From: Bacteroidales bacterium
Lineage (GTDB): Bacteria; Bacteroidota; Bacteroidia; Bacteroidales; VadinHA17
NCBI GenBank assembly: GCA_017882245.1
Contig: JADGPV010000061.1
Span: forward strand, 1-14,037
Direction: 5' to 3'
Length of the DNA: 14,037 nt
Below the pieces are notes generated by a model. The model was not told the origin of the DNA. It made no database searches and saw only the letters and a program-made list of their open reading frames with translations. Positions within the stretch are counted from its first letter, which is position 1; the number at the start of each line of letters is the position of its first letter. The translations under genes and the position numbers were made by a program. Shown here one piece after another: positions 7,920-14,037 of this stretch.

Positions 7920-8709
7920 AAAAATCATTATAGGCATCAATATAATTCTCCTCTCCCTGATATTCCAGGAGGGGCTTGGCCAGACCGGCAAGATATTTCT
8001 TTACAGCATCATCGATCTTATCGCACCCAATTATTATCCCGTCAGAATTCTCAGTCGCCAGTCTGGTGAGGCTAAGGAAGTCGGTATTGTTCTTTATAGC
8101 TTTAAGTGCACTCTTTTCAATTCCGTCAGCCATCAGTTTCTCTGACAGAGATGATTTCAACGGTATTTTGTATCCGTTATTGTAGACAGAGTAAACGCTT
8201 TTAAGCTTATTAAATACAGGATCGTCCGAATAGAGCTTCCTGAGATAAAGGGGTATCAGTGAAGTGAGCCATCCGTGGCAATGGACTATATCAGGATTCC
8301 AGCGCAGTTTCCTTACCGTCTCGATCACGCCCCTGGCAAAGAAAATGGCTCTCTCGTCATTGTCTTCATACTCAATGCCTGCAGCGTCAGCAACGGTATG
8401 CTTACGCTGGAAATAATCATCATTATCAATGAAGTAAACCTGCATGCGGGCAGATTGTATGGAGGCAACCTTGATTATCAGAGGATGATCGGTATCATCA
8501 ATGATAAGGTTCATTCCTGAGAGACGAATGACTTCATGAAGCTGATTTCTTCTTTCATTTATTGAACCATATCGGGGCATAAATGTCCGGATCTCTTTCC
8601 CTCTTTCCTGAATACCTTGCGGCAGATCACGGCTGATCTTTGAAAGCTTTGTTTCACCGAGGTAGGGCATGATCTCCTGTGAAACAAACAATACCCTTCT
8701 GCTTTCCAT
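7888..8709 (-). CDS. Short glycogen/starch synthase-like protein (GT5 N-terminal domain only), probably non-catalytic
   Basis: The 273 residues match only the N-terminal half of GT5 glycogen synthases; true GlgA has about 480 and a second Rossmann domain. Family resemblance is clear in VLFVSQEIMPY at the N-terminus, FMPRYG (43-48), PDIVHCHGWLTSLIPLYLR (139-157) and SVYSVYNNGYK (171-181). The ADP-glucose-binding KTGGL motif is replaced by ETKLSK (19-24). The Asp of the usual HxHDW is Gly146, and the His of the usual HN(L/I)AYQG is Tyr176. Glycogen synthase activity is therefore unlikely, and a binding or regulatory role is more plausible. Genome annotations often call these proteins glycogen synthase. 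The ATG at 8709 was chosen because GGGAGG lies five bases upstream and the protein then begins directly with the first beta strand; a longer frame to 8793 would run through the promoter. It is the first gene of the minus-strand unit and is divergent from panC. Confidence 0.85.
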   Translation of the reverse strand: MESRRVLFVSQEIMPYLGETKLSKISRDLPQGIQERGKEIRTFMPRYGSINERRNQLHEVIRLSGMNLIIDDTDHPLIIKVASIQSARMQVYFIDNDDYFQRKHTVADAAGIEYEDNDERAIFFARGVIETVRKLRWNPDIVHCHGWLTSLIPLYLRKLYSDDPVFNKLKSVYSVYNNGYKIPLKSSLSEKLMADGIEKSALKAIKNNTDFLSLTRLATENSDGIIIGCDKIDDAVKKYLAGLAKPLLEYQGEENYIDAYNDFYDKLLQDRKK

Positions 8710-8714
8710 TAAAA

Positions 8715-8720
8715 CCTCCC
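8715..8720 (-). promoter_or_regulatory. Ribosome binding site GGGAGG
   Basis: On the minus strand GGGAGG is followed by five bases (TTTTA) and then the ATG at 8709. It is the clearest Shine-Dalgarno in the window, where most genes show a weak one or none, and it fixes the start of the GT5-like protein against the longer frame to 8793. Confidence 0.7.
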
Positions 8721-8728
8721 GATGTACC

Positions 8729-8743
8729 TTATATTTAATATAA
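8729..8743. repeat. AT-rich 15-base palindrome in the divergent control region
   Basis: TTATATT and AATATAA flank a single central T at 8736 in perfect dyad symmetry. The site lies just downstream of the minus-strand -7 box at 8748-8755, over the expected transcription start of the GT5-like gene. It could be an operator, but such AT-rich dyads also arise by chance. Confidence 0.35.
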
Positions 8744-8747
8744 AGTG

Positions 8748-8781
8748 CAAAGATAATAAAAAAAATACAATTATTTTCCAA
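8748..8781 (-). promoter_or_regulatory. Bacteroidota-type promoter for the GT5-like/DUF4270/glmS/DUF4954 unit
   Basis: Read on the minus strand, TATCTTTG at 8755-8748 is an exact match to the Bacteroidota -7 consensus TAnnTTTG. A TTGG at 8781-8778 lies 23 bases upstream, a slightly long spacing for the -33 TTG element. Transcription would start near 8742, leaving a leader of about 30 bases before the GGGAGG and ATG. The three downstream genes have gaps of 24 bases or less and no visible promoters of their own. Confidence 0.6.
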
Positions 8782-8815
8782 GCTTAAATACAACAGGTTA
8801 CTGACAAAAATGGCT

Positions 8816-8823
8816 TTACTTTG
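8816..8823 (+). promoter_or_regulatory. Possible weak -7 box for panC
   Basis: TTACTTTG matches TAnnTTTG in seven of eight positions and lies about 73 bases before the chosen panC start. No clear TTG or TTTG is present at the -33 distance, so this is tentative. It is the best plus-strand candidate in the 187-base gap at 8710-8896, which otherwise holds AT-rich sequence and no gene. Confidence 0.35.
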
Positions 8824-8896
8824 TACTTCATGACGTTTGAAAAAATATCGATTCCGGTCAGAGAGAATTGTCTATCCCTTTTTTAAAAATAAAAAG

Positions 8897-9754
8897 ATGA
8901 AGGTTTTTACGACTGTTAAAGAGATCAGGAAGCATTATAAGAATTGTGTGCTCAGGTCGCCGGGTTTTGTGCCGACAATGGGTGCGCTGCATGAAGGTCA
9001 CATATCACTTGTTGAGGCGGCAGTCGGCAGCTGTCGGATGGTGGCTGTGAGCATCTTTGTCAACCCGACACAGTTTAATGACCCCGAGGACCTGAAAAAG
9101 TACCCGCGTACTATTGAAGCTGACCTGGATATGTTATCACTGGTGCTCAGGGAGAATGATTTTGTCTTTACTCCGTCAGTAGAAGAGGTATACCCTGAAC
9201 CTGATACCAGGGTATTCGATTTCGGGCAGCTTGACAAGGTGATGGAAGGAGTTCACAGACCAGGGCACTTTAACGGGGTGGCTCAGGTAGTCTCACGGCT
9301 GTTTGACATAATCAGGCCTTCGGCGGCTTTTTTCGGGCAGAAGGATTTTCAGCAGCTGACCATAATCAGAGAAATGGCCCGACTCAGTTATCCGAAAATA
9401 GAGATCATATCATGCCCTATAGTAAGAGAGAAGGACGGCCTGGCAATGAGCAGCCGTAACAGGCTACTGCTGCCGGAACACCGCGAAAGGGCAGGAGAAA
9501 TATTCAAGACACTGCTGGCAGCCGCAGCTATGGTTTTTGATACTGAACCAGATGATATCAGGGAATTTGTGGCGGACCGCATCAATATGTCGCCGGGCTT
9601 CAATCTTGAGTATTTTGAGATAGTTGAAGATATTACTCTGACACCCGCCAAATCAAGAAGTGAAATGTCTTCTGATAAGACTTATTATGGCTGTATCGCC
9701 CTCTTTGCAGGAGAGGTGAGACTGATCGATAACACGGATATCAGGTTGCGGTAA
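8897..9754 (+). CDS. panC: Pantoate-beta-alanine ligase (pantothenate synthetase)
   Basis: PanC joins pantoate and beta-alanine with ATP, by a pantoyl-adenylate intermediate, to make pantothenate for coenzyme A. At 285 residues it has the usual length. Visible motifs are PTMGALHEGHISL (26-38), which carries the HxGH-type nucleotide-binding motif, FVNPTQFN (54-61), GQKDFQQ (147-153) and REKDGLAMSSRN (177-188) with the KMSKS-like MSSRN. The frame can be extended to a TTG at 8837, but the added 20 basic and aromatic residues match nothing in the family and run through the likely promoter, so the ATG at 8897 is preferred. An A-rich stretch rather than a Shine-Dalgarno precedes it. panD follows after 53 bases. 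panB and panE are not in the window. Confidence 0.96.
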   Translation: MKVFTTVKEIRKHYKNCVLRSPGFVPTMGALHEGHISLVEAAVGSCRMVAVSIFVNPTQFNDPEDLKKYPRTIEADLDMLSLVLRENDFVFTPSVEEVYPEPDTRVFDFGQLDKVMEGVHRPGHFNGVAQVVSRLFDIIRPSAAFFGQKDFQQLTIIREMARLSYPKIEIISCPIVREKDGLAMSSRNRLLLPEHRERAGEIFKTLLAAAAMVFDTEPDDIREFVADRINMSPGFNLEYFEIVEDITLTPAKSRSEMSSDKTYYGCIALFAGEVRLIDNTDIRLR

Positions 9755-9774
9755 AAAAAGGAAATGTATCTTTG
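9746..9774 (+). promoter_or_regulatory. Bacteroidota-type promoter for panD
   Basis: TTG at 9746-9748 and TATCTTTG at 9767-9774 are 18 bases apart, a good match to the -33 TTG / -7 TAnnTTTG promoter of this phylum. The -33 element lies in the last codons of panC. Transcription would start near 9780, about 28 bases before panD. panD, and perhaps the flippase-like gene, can therefore be transcribed independently of panC. Confidence 0.65.
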
Positions 9775-9807
9775 CACAAATTTAAAAGCAGGTCATCCTG
9801 AAAGATC

Positions 9808-10158
9808 ATGATGATAGAAGTTGTGAAATCGAAAATACATAATGTTACCGTCACCGGCGCCAATCTGAATTATATCGGAAGCGTCACCATCGATGAAGAC
9901 CTTATGGACGCCGCCAATATCATCGAAAATGAAAAGGTTCAGGTGCTGAACAAGAATACCGGAGACAGGCTTGATACCTATGTCATCAAAGGGAAGAGGG
10001 GATCAGGCGAGATATGCCTGAATGGTCCGGCAGCGAGAAGAACATCGCTGGGCGATGTGATCCTCATAGTCTCATATGCCACAATGGATTTTGAGGAAGC
10101 CAAAACCTTCAGGCCGAATATTATCTTTCCTGACACGGCAACAAATAAACTGATCTGA
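9808..10158 (+). CDS. panD: Aspartate 1-decarboxylase
   Basis: PanD decarboxylates L-aspartate to beta-alanine, the co-substrate of the adjacent PanC. It is a small pyruvoyl enzyme, made as a proenzyme that cleaves itself between Gly and Ser. Here the site is Gly24-Ser25 in NYIGSVTID, the same numbering as in E. coli if the first of two adjacent ATGs (9808 and 9811) is used. Other family landmarks are MDAANIIENEKVQVLN, YVIKGKRGSGEICLNG and LGDVILIVSYA. The length of 116 residues is slightly below the 126 of the E. coli protein and typical of the short forms. The stop lies two bases before the TTG start of the membrane protein, so the two are likely co-transcribed. Confidence 0.96.
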   Translation: MMIEVVKSKIHNVTVTGANLNYIGSVTIDEDLMDAANIIENEKVQVLNKNTGDRLDTYVIKGKRGSGEICLNGPAARRTSLGDVILIVSYATMDFEEAKTFRPNIIFPDTATNKLI

Positions 10159-10160
10159 AA

Positions 10161-11189
10161 TTGAAAAAGGATCTGAAGCAAACCGCAAGGGTCATTCTTT
10201 TTCTTTCTTTAGCGATTTTGCTTCTGTGGATCTCCTTCAGAGGCGTTAACTTTAAAGATCTCTGGGAATCCCTTAAAAAAGCTGACTACTGGTGGTTGCT
10301 CCCTGCTGCTGCAATGGCAGTATTCTCATTCTTTGTCAGGGCACGGCGATGGACTCTTCTTATCGAGCCGCTTGGATACAAGCCAGCATTGATTAATACT
10401 TACCACTCGGTTGCCACAGGCTATTTTGCGAATCTGCTCTTCCCAAGGCTCGGCGAGGTAACCAAATGCGCTGCACTTGGTGAAAAGGAAAAAATCCCCT
10501 TTGACAAACTGGTCGGGACAGTGATCATTGAACGGACCATAGATATGCTTACCGTGTTTGCCATCCTGGGCCTTACCCTGATTGCAGGCAGTACAACCAC
10601 GGGAAGTTTTCTTTCCGGGAATGTCCTTGCCCCTCTCAGTCAGAAGTTATCATCATCTTTCGGTTCGGCAACCTTATTTTATTTACTCATTATTGCCCTG
10701 ATAGTTTTGGTGATCATACTCTATTTCGTATTGAGGAAAAAACTTTCGGATAAACCGTTTTTCAAAAAGATCTATGCATTTGTCGATGGAATTATTGACG
10801 GAGTAAAATCCATTGCAAAGCTTAAGAGGAAATGGGAGTTTCTGTTTCTGACAATCCTGTTATGGGTGGTTTACCTGTTTATGACTTACTTTCCGCTCCT
10901 GTGCCTTGACTCAACTAAAGAGCTGGGAATTAGTGGCGGGATGTTTATCCTCGTCATAGGCAGTTTTGGCATGGCAGCACCGGTTCAGAGCGGACTCGGT
11001 GCCTTCCACTGGATTGTTTCCCGGGGCCTCCTTATAGCATATGGTATCCCCCTCAGTGAAGGACTGGCTTATGCCACACTCTCACATGAGTCACAGTTGC
11101 TGATCATTGCCATATTTGGGGCAATATCGTTCTTCGCTCTCTTCGGAAGGAAAGGCGGTAAGGTTTTATCTTCAACAGGTAAGATTTAA
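10161..11189 (+). CDS. Flippase-like membrane protein (LPG synthase TM / UPF0104 family)
   Basis: This 342-residue integral inner-membrane protein has about seven or eight hydrophobic segments, near residues 10-27, 43-60, 118-142, 165-192, 223-250, 283-300 and 307-327. The motif region ANLLFPRLGEVTKCAAL (about 89-105) and the following KIPFDKLVGTVIIERTID are typical of the lysylphosphatidylglycerol synthase transmembrane family (COG0392, AglD/YbhN/UPF0104). Members have been linked to lipid flipping and to aminoacyl-lipid synthesis. No aminoacyl-transfer domain is attached here, so the substrate is unknown. The only reasonable start is the TTG at 10161; the next in-frame ATG is about 50 residues in and would delete the first membrane segment. 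It lies two bases after panD and 54 before radA. The position beside panD recurs in the phylum to my recollection and does not by itself imply a pantothenate role. Confidence 0.85.
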   Translation: MKKDLKQTARVILFLSLAILLLWISFRGVNFKDLWESLKKADYWWLLPAAAMAVFSFFVRARRWTLLIEPLGYKPALINTYHSVATGYFANLLFPRLGEVTKCAALGEKEKIPFDKLVGTVIIERTIDMLTVFAILGLTLIAGSTTTGSFLSGNVLAPLSQKLSSSFGSATLFYLLIIALIVLVIILYFVLRKKLSDKPFFKKIYAFVDGIIDGVKSIAKLKRKWEFLFLTILLWVVYLFMTYFPLLCLDSTKELGISGGMFILVIGSFGMAAPVQSGLGAFHWIVSRGLLIAYGIPLSEGLAYATLSHESQLLIIAIFGAISFFALFGRKGGKVLSSTGKI

Positions 11190-11213
11190 AAGTGCTTAAT
11201 GCCGTACATTTAG

Positions 11214-11221
11214 TAAATTTG
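11214..11221 (+). promoter_or_regulatory. Possible -7 box for radA
   Basis: TAAATTTG matches TAnnTTTG exactly and lies 22 bases before the radA ATG at 11244. No convincing TTG is seen at the -33 distance. In AT-rich intergenic DNA a single match is weak evidence, but it is the only candidate between the flippase-like gene and radA. Confidence 0.4.
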
Positions 11222-11243
11222 TTTGGTTAACGATCTCTCGCTG

Positions 11244-12596
11244 ATGGCAAAAAACAAGACTGTTTACGTATGCCAGAACTGTGGCGCCGAATCTCCAAAA
11301 TGGATCGGTCATTGCCCGGCCTGCAAGGAATGGAATACATACCGTGAGGAGATAATAACTCTCTCTTCACCCACTGTTGTTGCTTCATCATCTCTGCGTC
11401 GCAAACCGGAATTGCTTTCAGGAATAGAGGTAAGTGACAATGACCGCATTACGACAGGCATCAGTGAGGTGGACCGCATCCTCGGAGGAGGAATGGTCAA
11501 GGGGTCACTGATACTTATGGGCGGCGAACCTGGCATAGGCAAATCAACTCTTGCGCTGCAGGTGGCACTTGCCACCAAAGACAGGAAAGTGCTTTATGTC
11601 TCTGGCGAGGAAAGTGAAGGACAGGTTAAGCTGCGTGCAAAGAGACTTCCCGGCAAAAATGACAGCTGCTTCATTTATAACGAGACTGAACTTGAAAACG
11701 TCATAACCCAGGCAGGCATGATCAATCCTGCCCTTCTTATAATAGATTCCATACAGACACTTCACTCAGGGCTTCTTGAGTCTTCCGCCGGATCTGTTTC
11801 ACAGGTCAGGGAGTGTGCCGCCATGATGTTACGCTATGCCAAAGAGACAGGGGTGCCGGTCATACTGATCGGTCACATAACCAAGGATGGTTCTCTGGCA
11901 GGCCCCAAGGTGCTTGAACATATTGTTGATGTGGTATTGCAGTTTGAAGGTGACGGTAACTATGTATTCCGCATTCTCAGACCGGTCAAGAACCGCTTCG
12001 GATCAACAGCTGAGATAGGGATATTTGAGATGGCCGGGAACGGACTGCGTGAGGTGACTGATCCTTCCGAGCTGTTTATGCGGAGGGACAGAGATCCGGC
12101 GAGCGGCGTCTCTATCGCAGCCACTGTCGATGGCCTCAGGCCGTTCATGATCGAGACACAGGCCCTGGTCAGCAGTGCCGTGTACGGCACACCGCAGAGA
12201 AGCTCCACCGGATTTGATACCAGGAGGCTGAACATGCTTCTCGCAGTGCTCGAGAAAAGAGCCAGCTTCAGACTGGGGGTAAAGGATGTTTTCCTCAACA
12301 TAGCAGGCGGACTGAAAGTGAGTGACCCGGCCATTGACCTTGCCGTGATCAGCTCAGTGCTGTCATCAAATCTTGATATTCCTGTGGGCCAGCATACTGC
12401 CTTCGCCGCCGAGGTGGGTCTTTCAGGCGAGATAAGGCCTGTGGCACGGATAGAACAGAGAATCCTTGAAGCTGCAAGAATGGGATTTGAACAGATCTTT
12501 ATATCGGGGTATCACCGCAATATAAAGGAACAGGCCGGCATAAAAGTATTACCCGTGTACAAAATAGAAGGTCTGGTAAAACTGCTGTTCGCCTGA
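11244..12596 (+). CDS. radA: DNA repair protein RadA
   Basis: RadA (also called Sms) is a RecA-related ATPase that promotes branch migration and processing of recombination intermediates. It has 450 residues, the usual length. An N-terminal four-cysteine zinc finger uses Cys10, Cys13, Cys24 and Cys27 (CQNC, CPAC). Walker A is GEPGIGKST (94-102, Lys100) and Walker B is LLIIDS (164-169). HITKDG (211-216) and the family signature KNRFG (249-253) are present. The C-terminal Lon-like domain, with GGLKVSDPAIDLAV, is complete. The frame opens at a TTG at 11223, but MAKNKTVYVCQNCG from the ATG at 11244 is the standard RadA beginning. The TGA stop abuts the stop of the convergent penicillin-binding protein gene with no bases between. 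Confidence 0.97.
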   Translation: MAKNKTVYVCQNCGAESPKWIGHCPACKEWNTYREEIITLSSPTVVASSSLRRKPELLSGIEVSDNDRITTGISEVDRILGGGMVKGSLILMGGEPGIGKSTLALQVALATKDRKVLYVSGEESEGQVKLRAKRLPGKNDSCFIYNETELENVITQAGMINPALLIIDSIQTLHSGLLESSAGSVSQVRECAAMMLRYAKETGVPVILIGHITKDGSLAGPKVLEHIVDVVLQFEGDGNYVFRILRPVKNRFGSTAEIGIFEMAGNGLREVTDPSELFMRRDRDPASGVSIAATVDGLRPFMIETQALVSSAVYGTPQRSSTGFDTRRLNMLLAVLEKRASFRLGVKDVFLNIAGGLKVSDPAIDLAVISSVLSSNLDIPVGQHTAFAAEVGLSGEIRPVARIEQRILEAARMGFEQIFISGYHRNIKEQAGIKVLPVYKIEGLVKLLFA

Positions 12597-14037
12597 TCAG
12601 TAATATCGCTGCCTGTAGGAATCACTAATATTCTGTTGTGACTTGGCACGATCGCAGTCAAGATCAATGCTCAGATCAGCGGGTGCTTCAAATGTATCAT
12701 TAGCCATTGATCCTAATTCAGGATCAGCGAACAGCTTCTGCAAAAATATTCCGACAACAGGCAGCGCCATATTTGAGGCTTGACCTATAGACATCTCTTC
12801 AAAATGTATTGCCTGATCTTCCCATCCTGTCCAGACGCCAGCTACAAGATTGGGAGTTATTCCCATAAACCATCCGTTTGAATGGTTCTGGGTAGTACCT
12901 GTTTTGCCGCCCATCTGGTTCCTCAGCTGATACTTGCCCCTCAATCTGAGACCTGTGCCTTTATCGACCACTCCCCGTAACAGGTAGGTCATAACATAGG
13001 CATGCTCTTCACTTATCACTTCATCAATAAAAGGAGTAAAGGTTGAGATCACGTTTCCGTTACGGTCTTCAATTCGTGTGACGTACAGCGGCCTGGTATA
13101 AACTCCCTTGTTGGCGAATGTACCGTAAGCTCCGACCATTTCTTCAAGACTGACATCTGATGTCCCCAGGAATATCGACCATACAGGATCAATAAAGCTC
13201 CTTACCCCCATTCTGTGCATCAAGTCAGCTACAGCAGCGGGTGTAAACTGTTTCATGACCCATGAAGAGATCCAGTTTTCGGAATTGGCAAGACCCCACT
13301 CCAGGGTTACCATCTTCCCGTGAAACTCCTCTGGCCCTGAACTGCGCGGCGACCAGGGTATTGTATCGCCAACATCAAATGACTGCGGAATATTTTCCAC
13401 CTCAAAACAAGGAGAGTAGCCATCCTGAATAGCCAGTGTATACAGGAAGGGTTTTATGGTTGAACCAACCTGTTTCTTTTGCTGTGTGACAGCATCATAT
13501 TTGAAATACCTGAAATCAGGGCCTCCCACATATGCCTTGACATGCCCGGTATGGGGATCCATTGCCATAAATGAAGATCTTACAAAGAATTTATAATATC
13601 TTATAGAATCAAGGGGCGTCATTACCGTGTCACGTTCTCCCGACCATGAAAATACATTCATGTGGATAGGTGTGTTAAAGGCGAGGATAATAGAATCTTC
13701 CGGTATGCCTGCTGATTTCATACTGCGGTACCTGTCGCTCTGCCTCACTGAACGTTCCATAATATCCTTGACCTCAGTGATTGTAAGGTCATTTGAAAAA
13801 GGCGGATTCCTGTTCAGTCTGGCTCTTTTGTTAAAAAGAGGTTGCAGATCAGTGGACAGGTGCTCTGCTACTGCCTCCTCAGCATAGCCCTGCATCCTGG
13901 AATCAATGGTGGTGTAAATCCTCAGTCCGTCCCTGTAAATATTATAATTTGTTCCATCCGGTTTGGTATTCTTCCTGCACCAGCCATACAGCGGGTCATG
14001 CTGCCAACGCCATACTGCATCTTCGTACTGCTCTTCA
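12597..14037 (-). CDS. mrcA: Class A penicillin-binding protein (PBP1A type), C-terminal transpeptidase part
   Basis: The frame runs off the right edge; 479 residues of a protein usually about 750-800 long are visible. An internal ATG at 13895 is not the start, because the frame continues upstream through GLRIYTTIDSR, the normal linker before the transpeptidase domain. Catalytic motifs, numbered from that internal Met, are STIK with the acylated serine at 145 (bases 13461-13463), SEN at 205-207 and KTGT at 331-334. SSFMAMDPHTGHVKAYVGG is also typical. The glycosyltransferase (GT51) domain and membrane anchor must lie outside the window. The enzyme polymerises and cross-links peptidoglycan on the periplasmic face. 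The polar C-terminal tail after about residue 395 is acidic and ends in SYRQRYY. There is no intergenic space to radA, so any terminator must lie within radA or act by another mechanism. Confidence 0.93.
   Translation of the reverse strand, partial: EEQYEDAVWRWQHDPLYGWCRKNTKPDGTNYNIYRDGLRIYTTIDSRMQGYAEEAVAEHLSTDLQPLFNKRARLNRNPPFSNDLTITEVKDIMERSVRQSDRYRSMKSAGIPEDSIILAFNTPIHMNVFSWSGERDTVMTPLDSIRYYKFFVRSSFMAMDPHTGHVKAYVGGPDFRYFKYDAVTQQKKQVGSTIKPFLYTLAIQDGYSPCFEVENIPQSFDVGDTIPWSPRSSGPEEFHGKMVTLEWGLANSENWISSWVMKQFTPAAVADLMHRMGVRSFIDPVWSIFLGTSDVSLEEMVGAYGTFANKGVYTRPLYVTRIEDRNGNVISTFTPFIDEVISEEHAYVMTYLLRGVVDKGTGLRLRGKYQLRNQMGGKTGTTQNHSNGWFMGITPNLVAGVWTGWEDQAIHFEEMSIGQASNMALPVVGIFLQKLFADPELGSMANDTFEAPADLSIDLDCDRAKSQQNISDSYRQRYY

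Noticed and set aside
8837..8896. N-terminal extension of PanC from a TTG start
   Set aside because: The extra 20 residues are not part of the family, and the ATG at 8897 gives the normal PanC N-terminus and length.
11960..12334. 124-codon minus-strand open frame inside radA
   Set aside because: Low-complexity Ser/Leu-rich shadow of the radA Lon-like domain, with no supporting start signal.
13893..13895. ATG at 13895 as the start of a short penicillin-binding protein
   Set aside because: The frame stays open to the window edge and encodes the conserved GLRIYTTIDSR linker upstream, so this Met is internal.
1..14037. CRISPR array, insertion sequence, integrase, toxin-antitoxin or phage-defence genes
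   Set aside because: I found no repeat-spacer pattern, no transposase or integrase motifs and no terminal inverted repeats; all large open frames are accounted for by the listed genes.

Overview
This window reads as an ordinary chromosomal segment of a member of the Bacteroidota, most likely an uncultured or little-studied Bacteroidales-type organism. The evidence is family content typical of that phylum (a DUF4270 lipoprotein, a DUF4954 protein, a short glycogen-synthase-like protein next to panC-panD, a UPF0104-type membrane protein before radA). Promoter boxes of the Bacteroidota form TAnnTTTG lie in the gaps, and Shine-Dalgarno sequences are mostly weak or absent. I see no IS element, phage gene, CRISPR array, tRNA or rRNA.

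Layout. (1) 1-2686, plus strand: the end of a surface-polysaccharide cluster. It holds the C-terminal part of a nucleotide-sugar (UDP-HexNAc type) dehydrogenase, galE and rfbB, joined by 1- and 4-base overlaps. A short perfect hairpin over the rfbB stop separates it from the next block. (2) 2748-8709, minus strand: four tightly packed genes, read from 8709 downwards. They are a short GT5-like (glycogen synthase N-domain) protein, a DUF4270 lipoprotein, glmS and a large left-handed beta-helix DUF4954 protein. (3) 8710-8896: a 187-base divergent control region with promoter-like boxes on both strands and an AT-rich palindrome. (4) 8897-12596, plus strand: panC, panD (with its own good promoter match), a multi-pass flippase-like membrane protein and radA. 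(5) 12597-14037, minus strand: the transpeptidase half of a class A penicillin-binding protein (PBP1A type), cut by the window end. Its stop codon directly abuts that of radA.

How the genes fit together. The first block makes activated sugars for O-antigen or capsule. GlmS supplies glucosamine-6-phosphate for peptidoglycan and LPS. PanC and PanD provide the last step of pantothenate synthesis and its beta-alanine precursor. RadA acts in recombination and PBP1A in cell-wall cross-linking. The least understood part is the minus-strand unit 2748-8709. In it the glycogen-synthase homologue has lost its C-terminal domain and the usual active-site motifs, and it is packed with a lipoprotein of unknown function, glmS and a hexapeptide-repeat protein of unknown function. 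This is the best candidate for undescribed biology here, but nothing in the window proves a new system.
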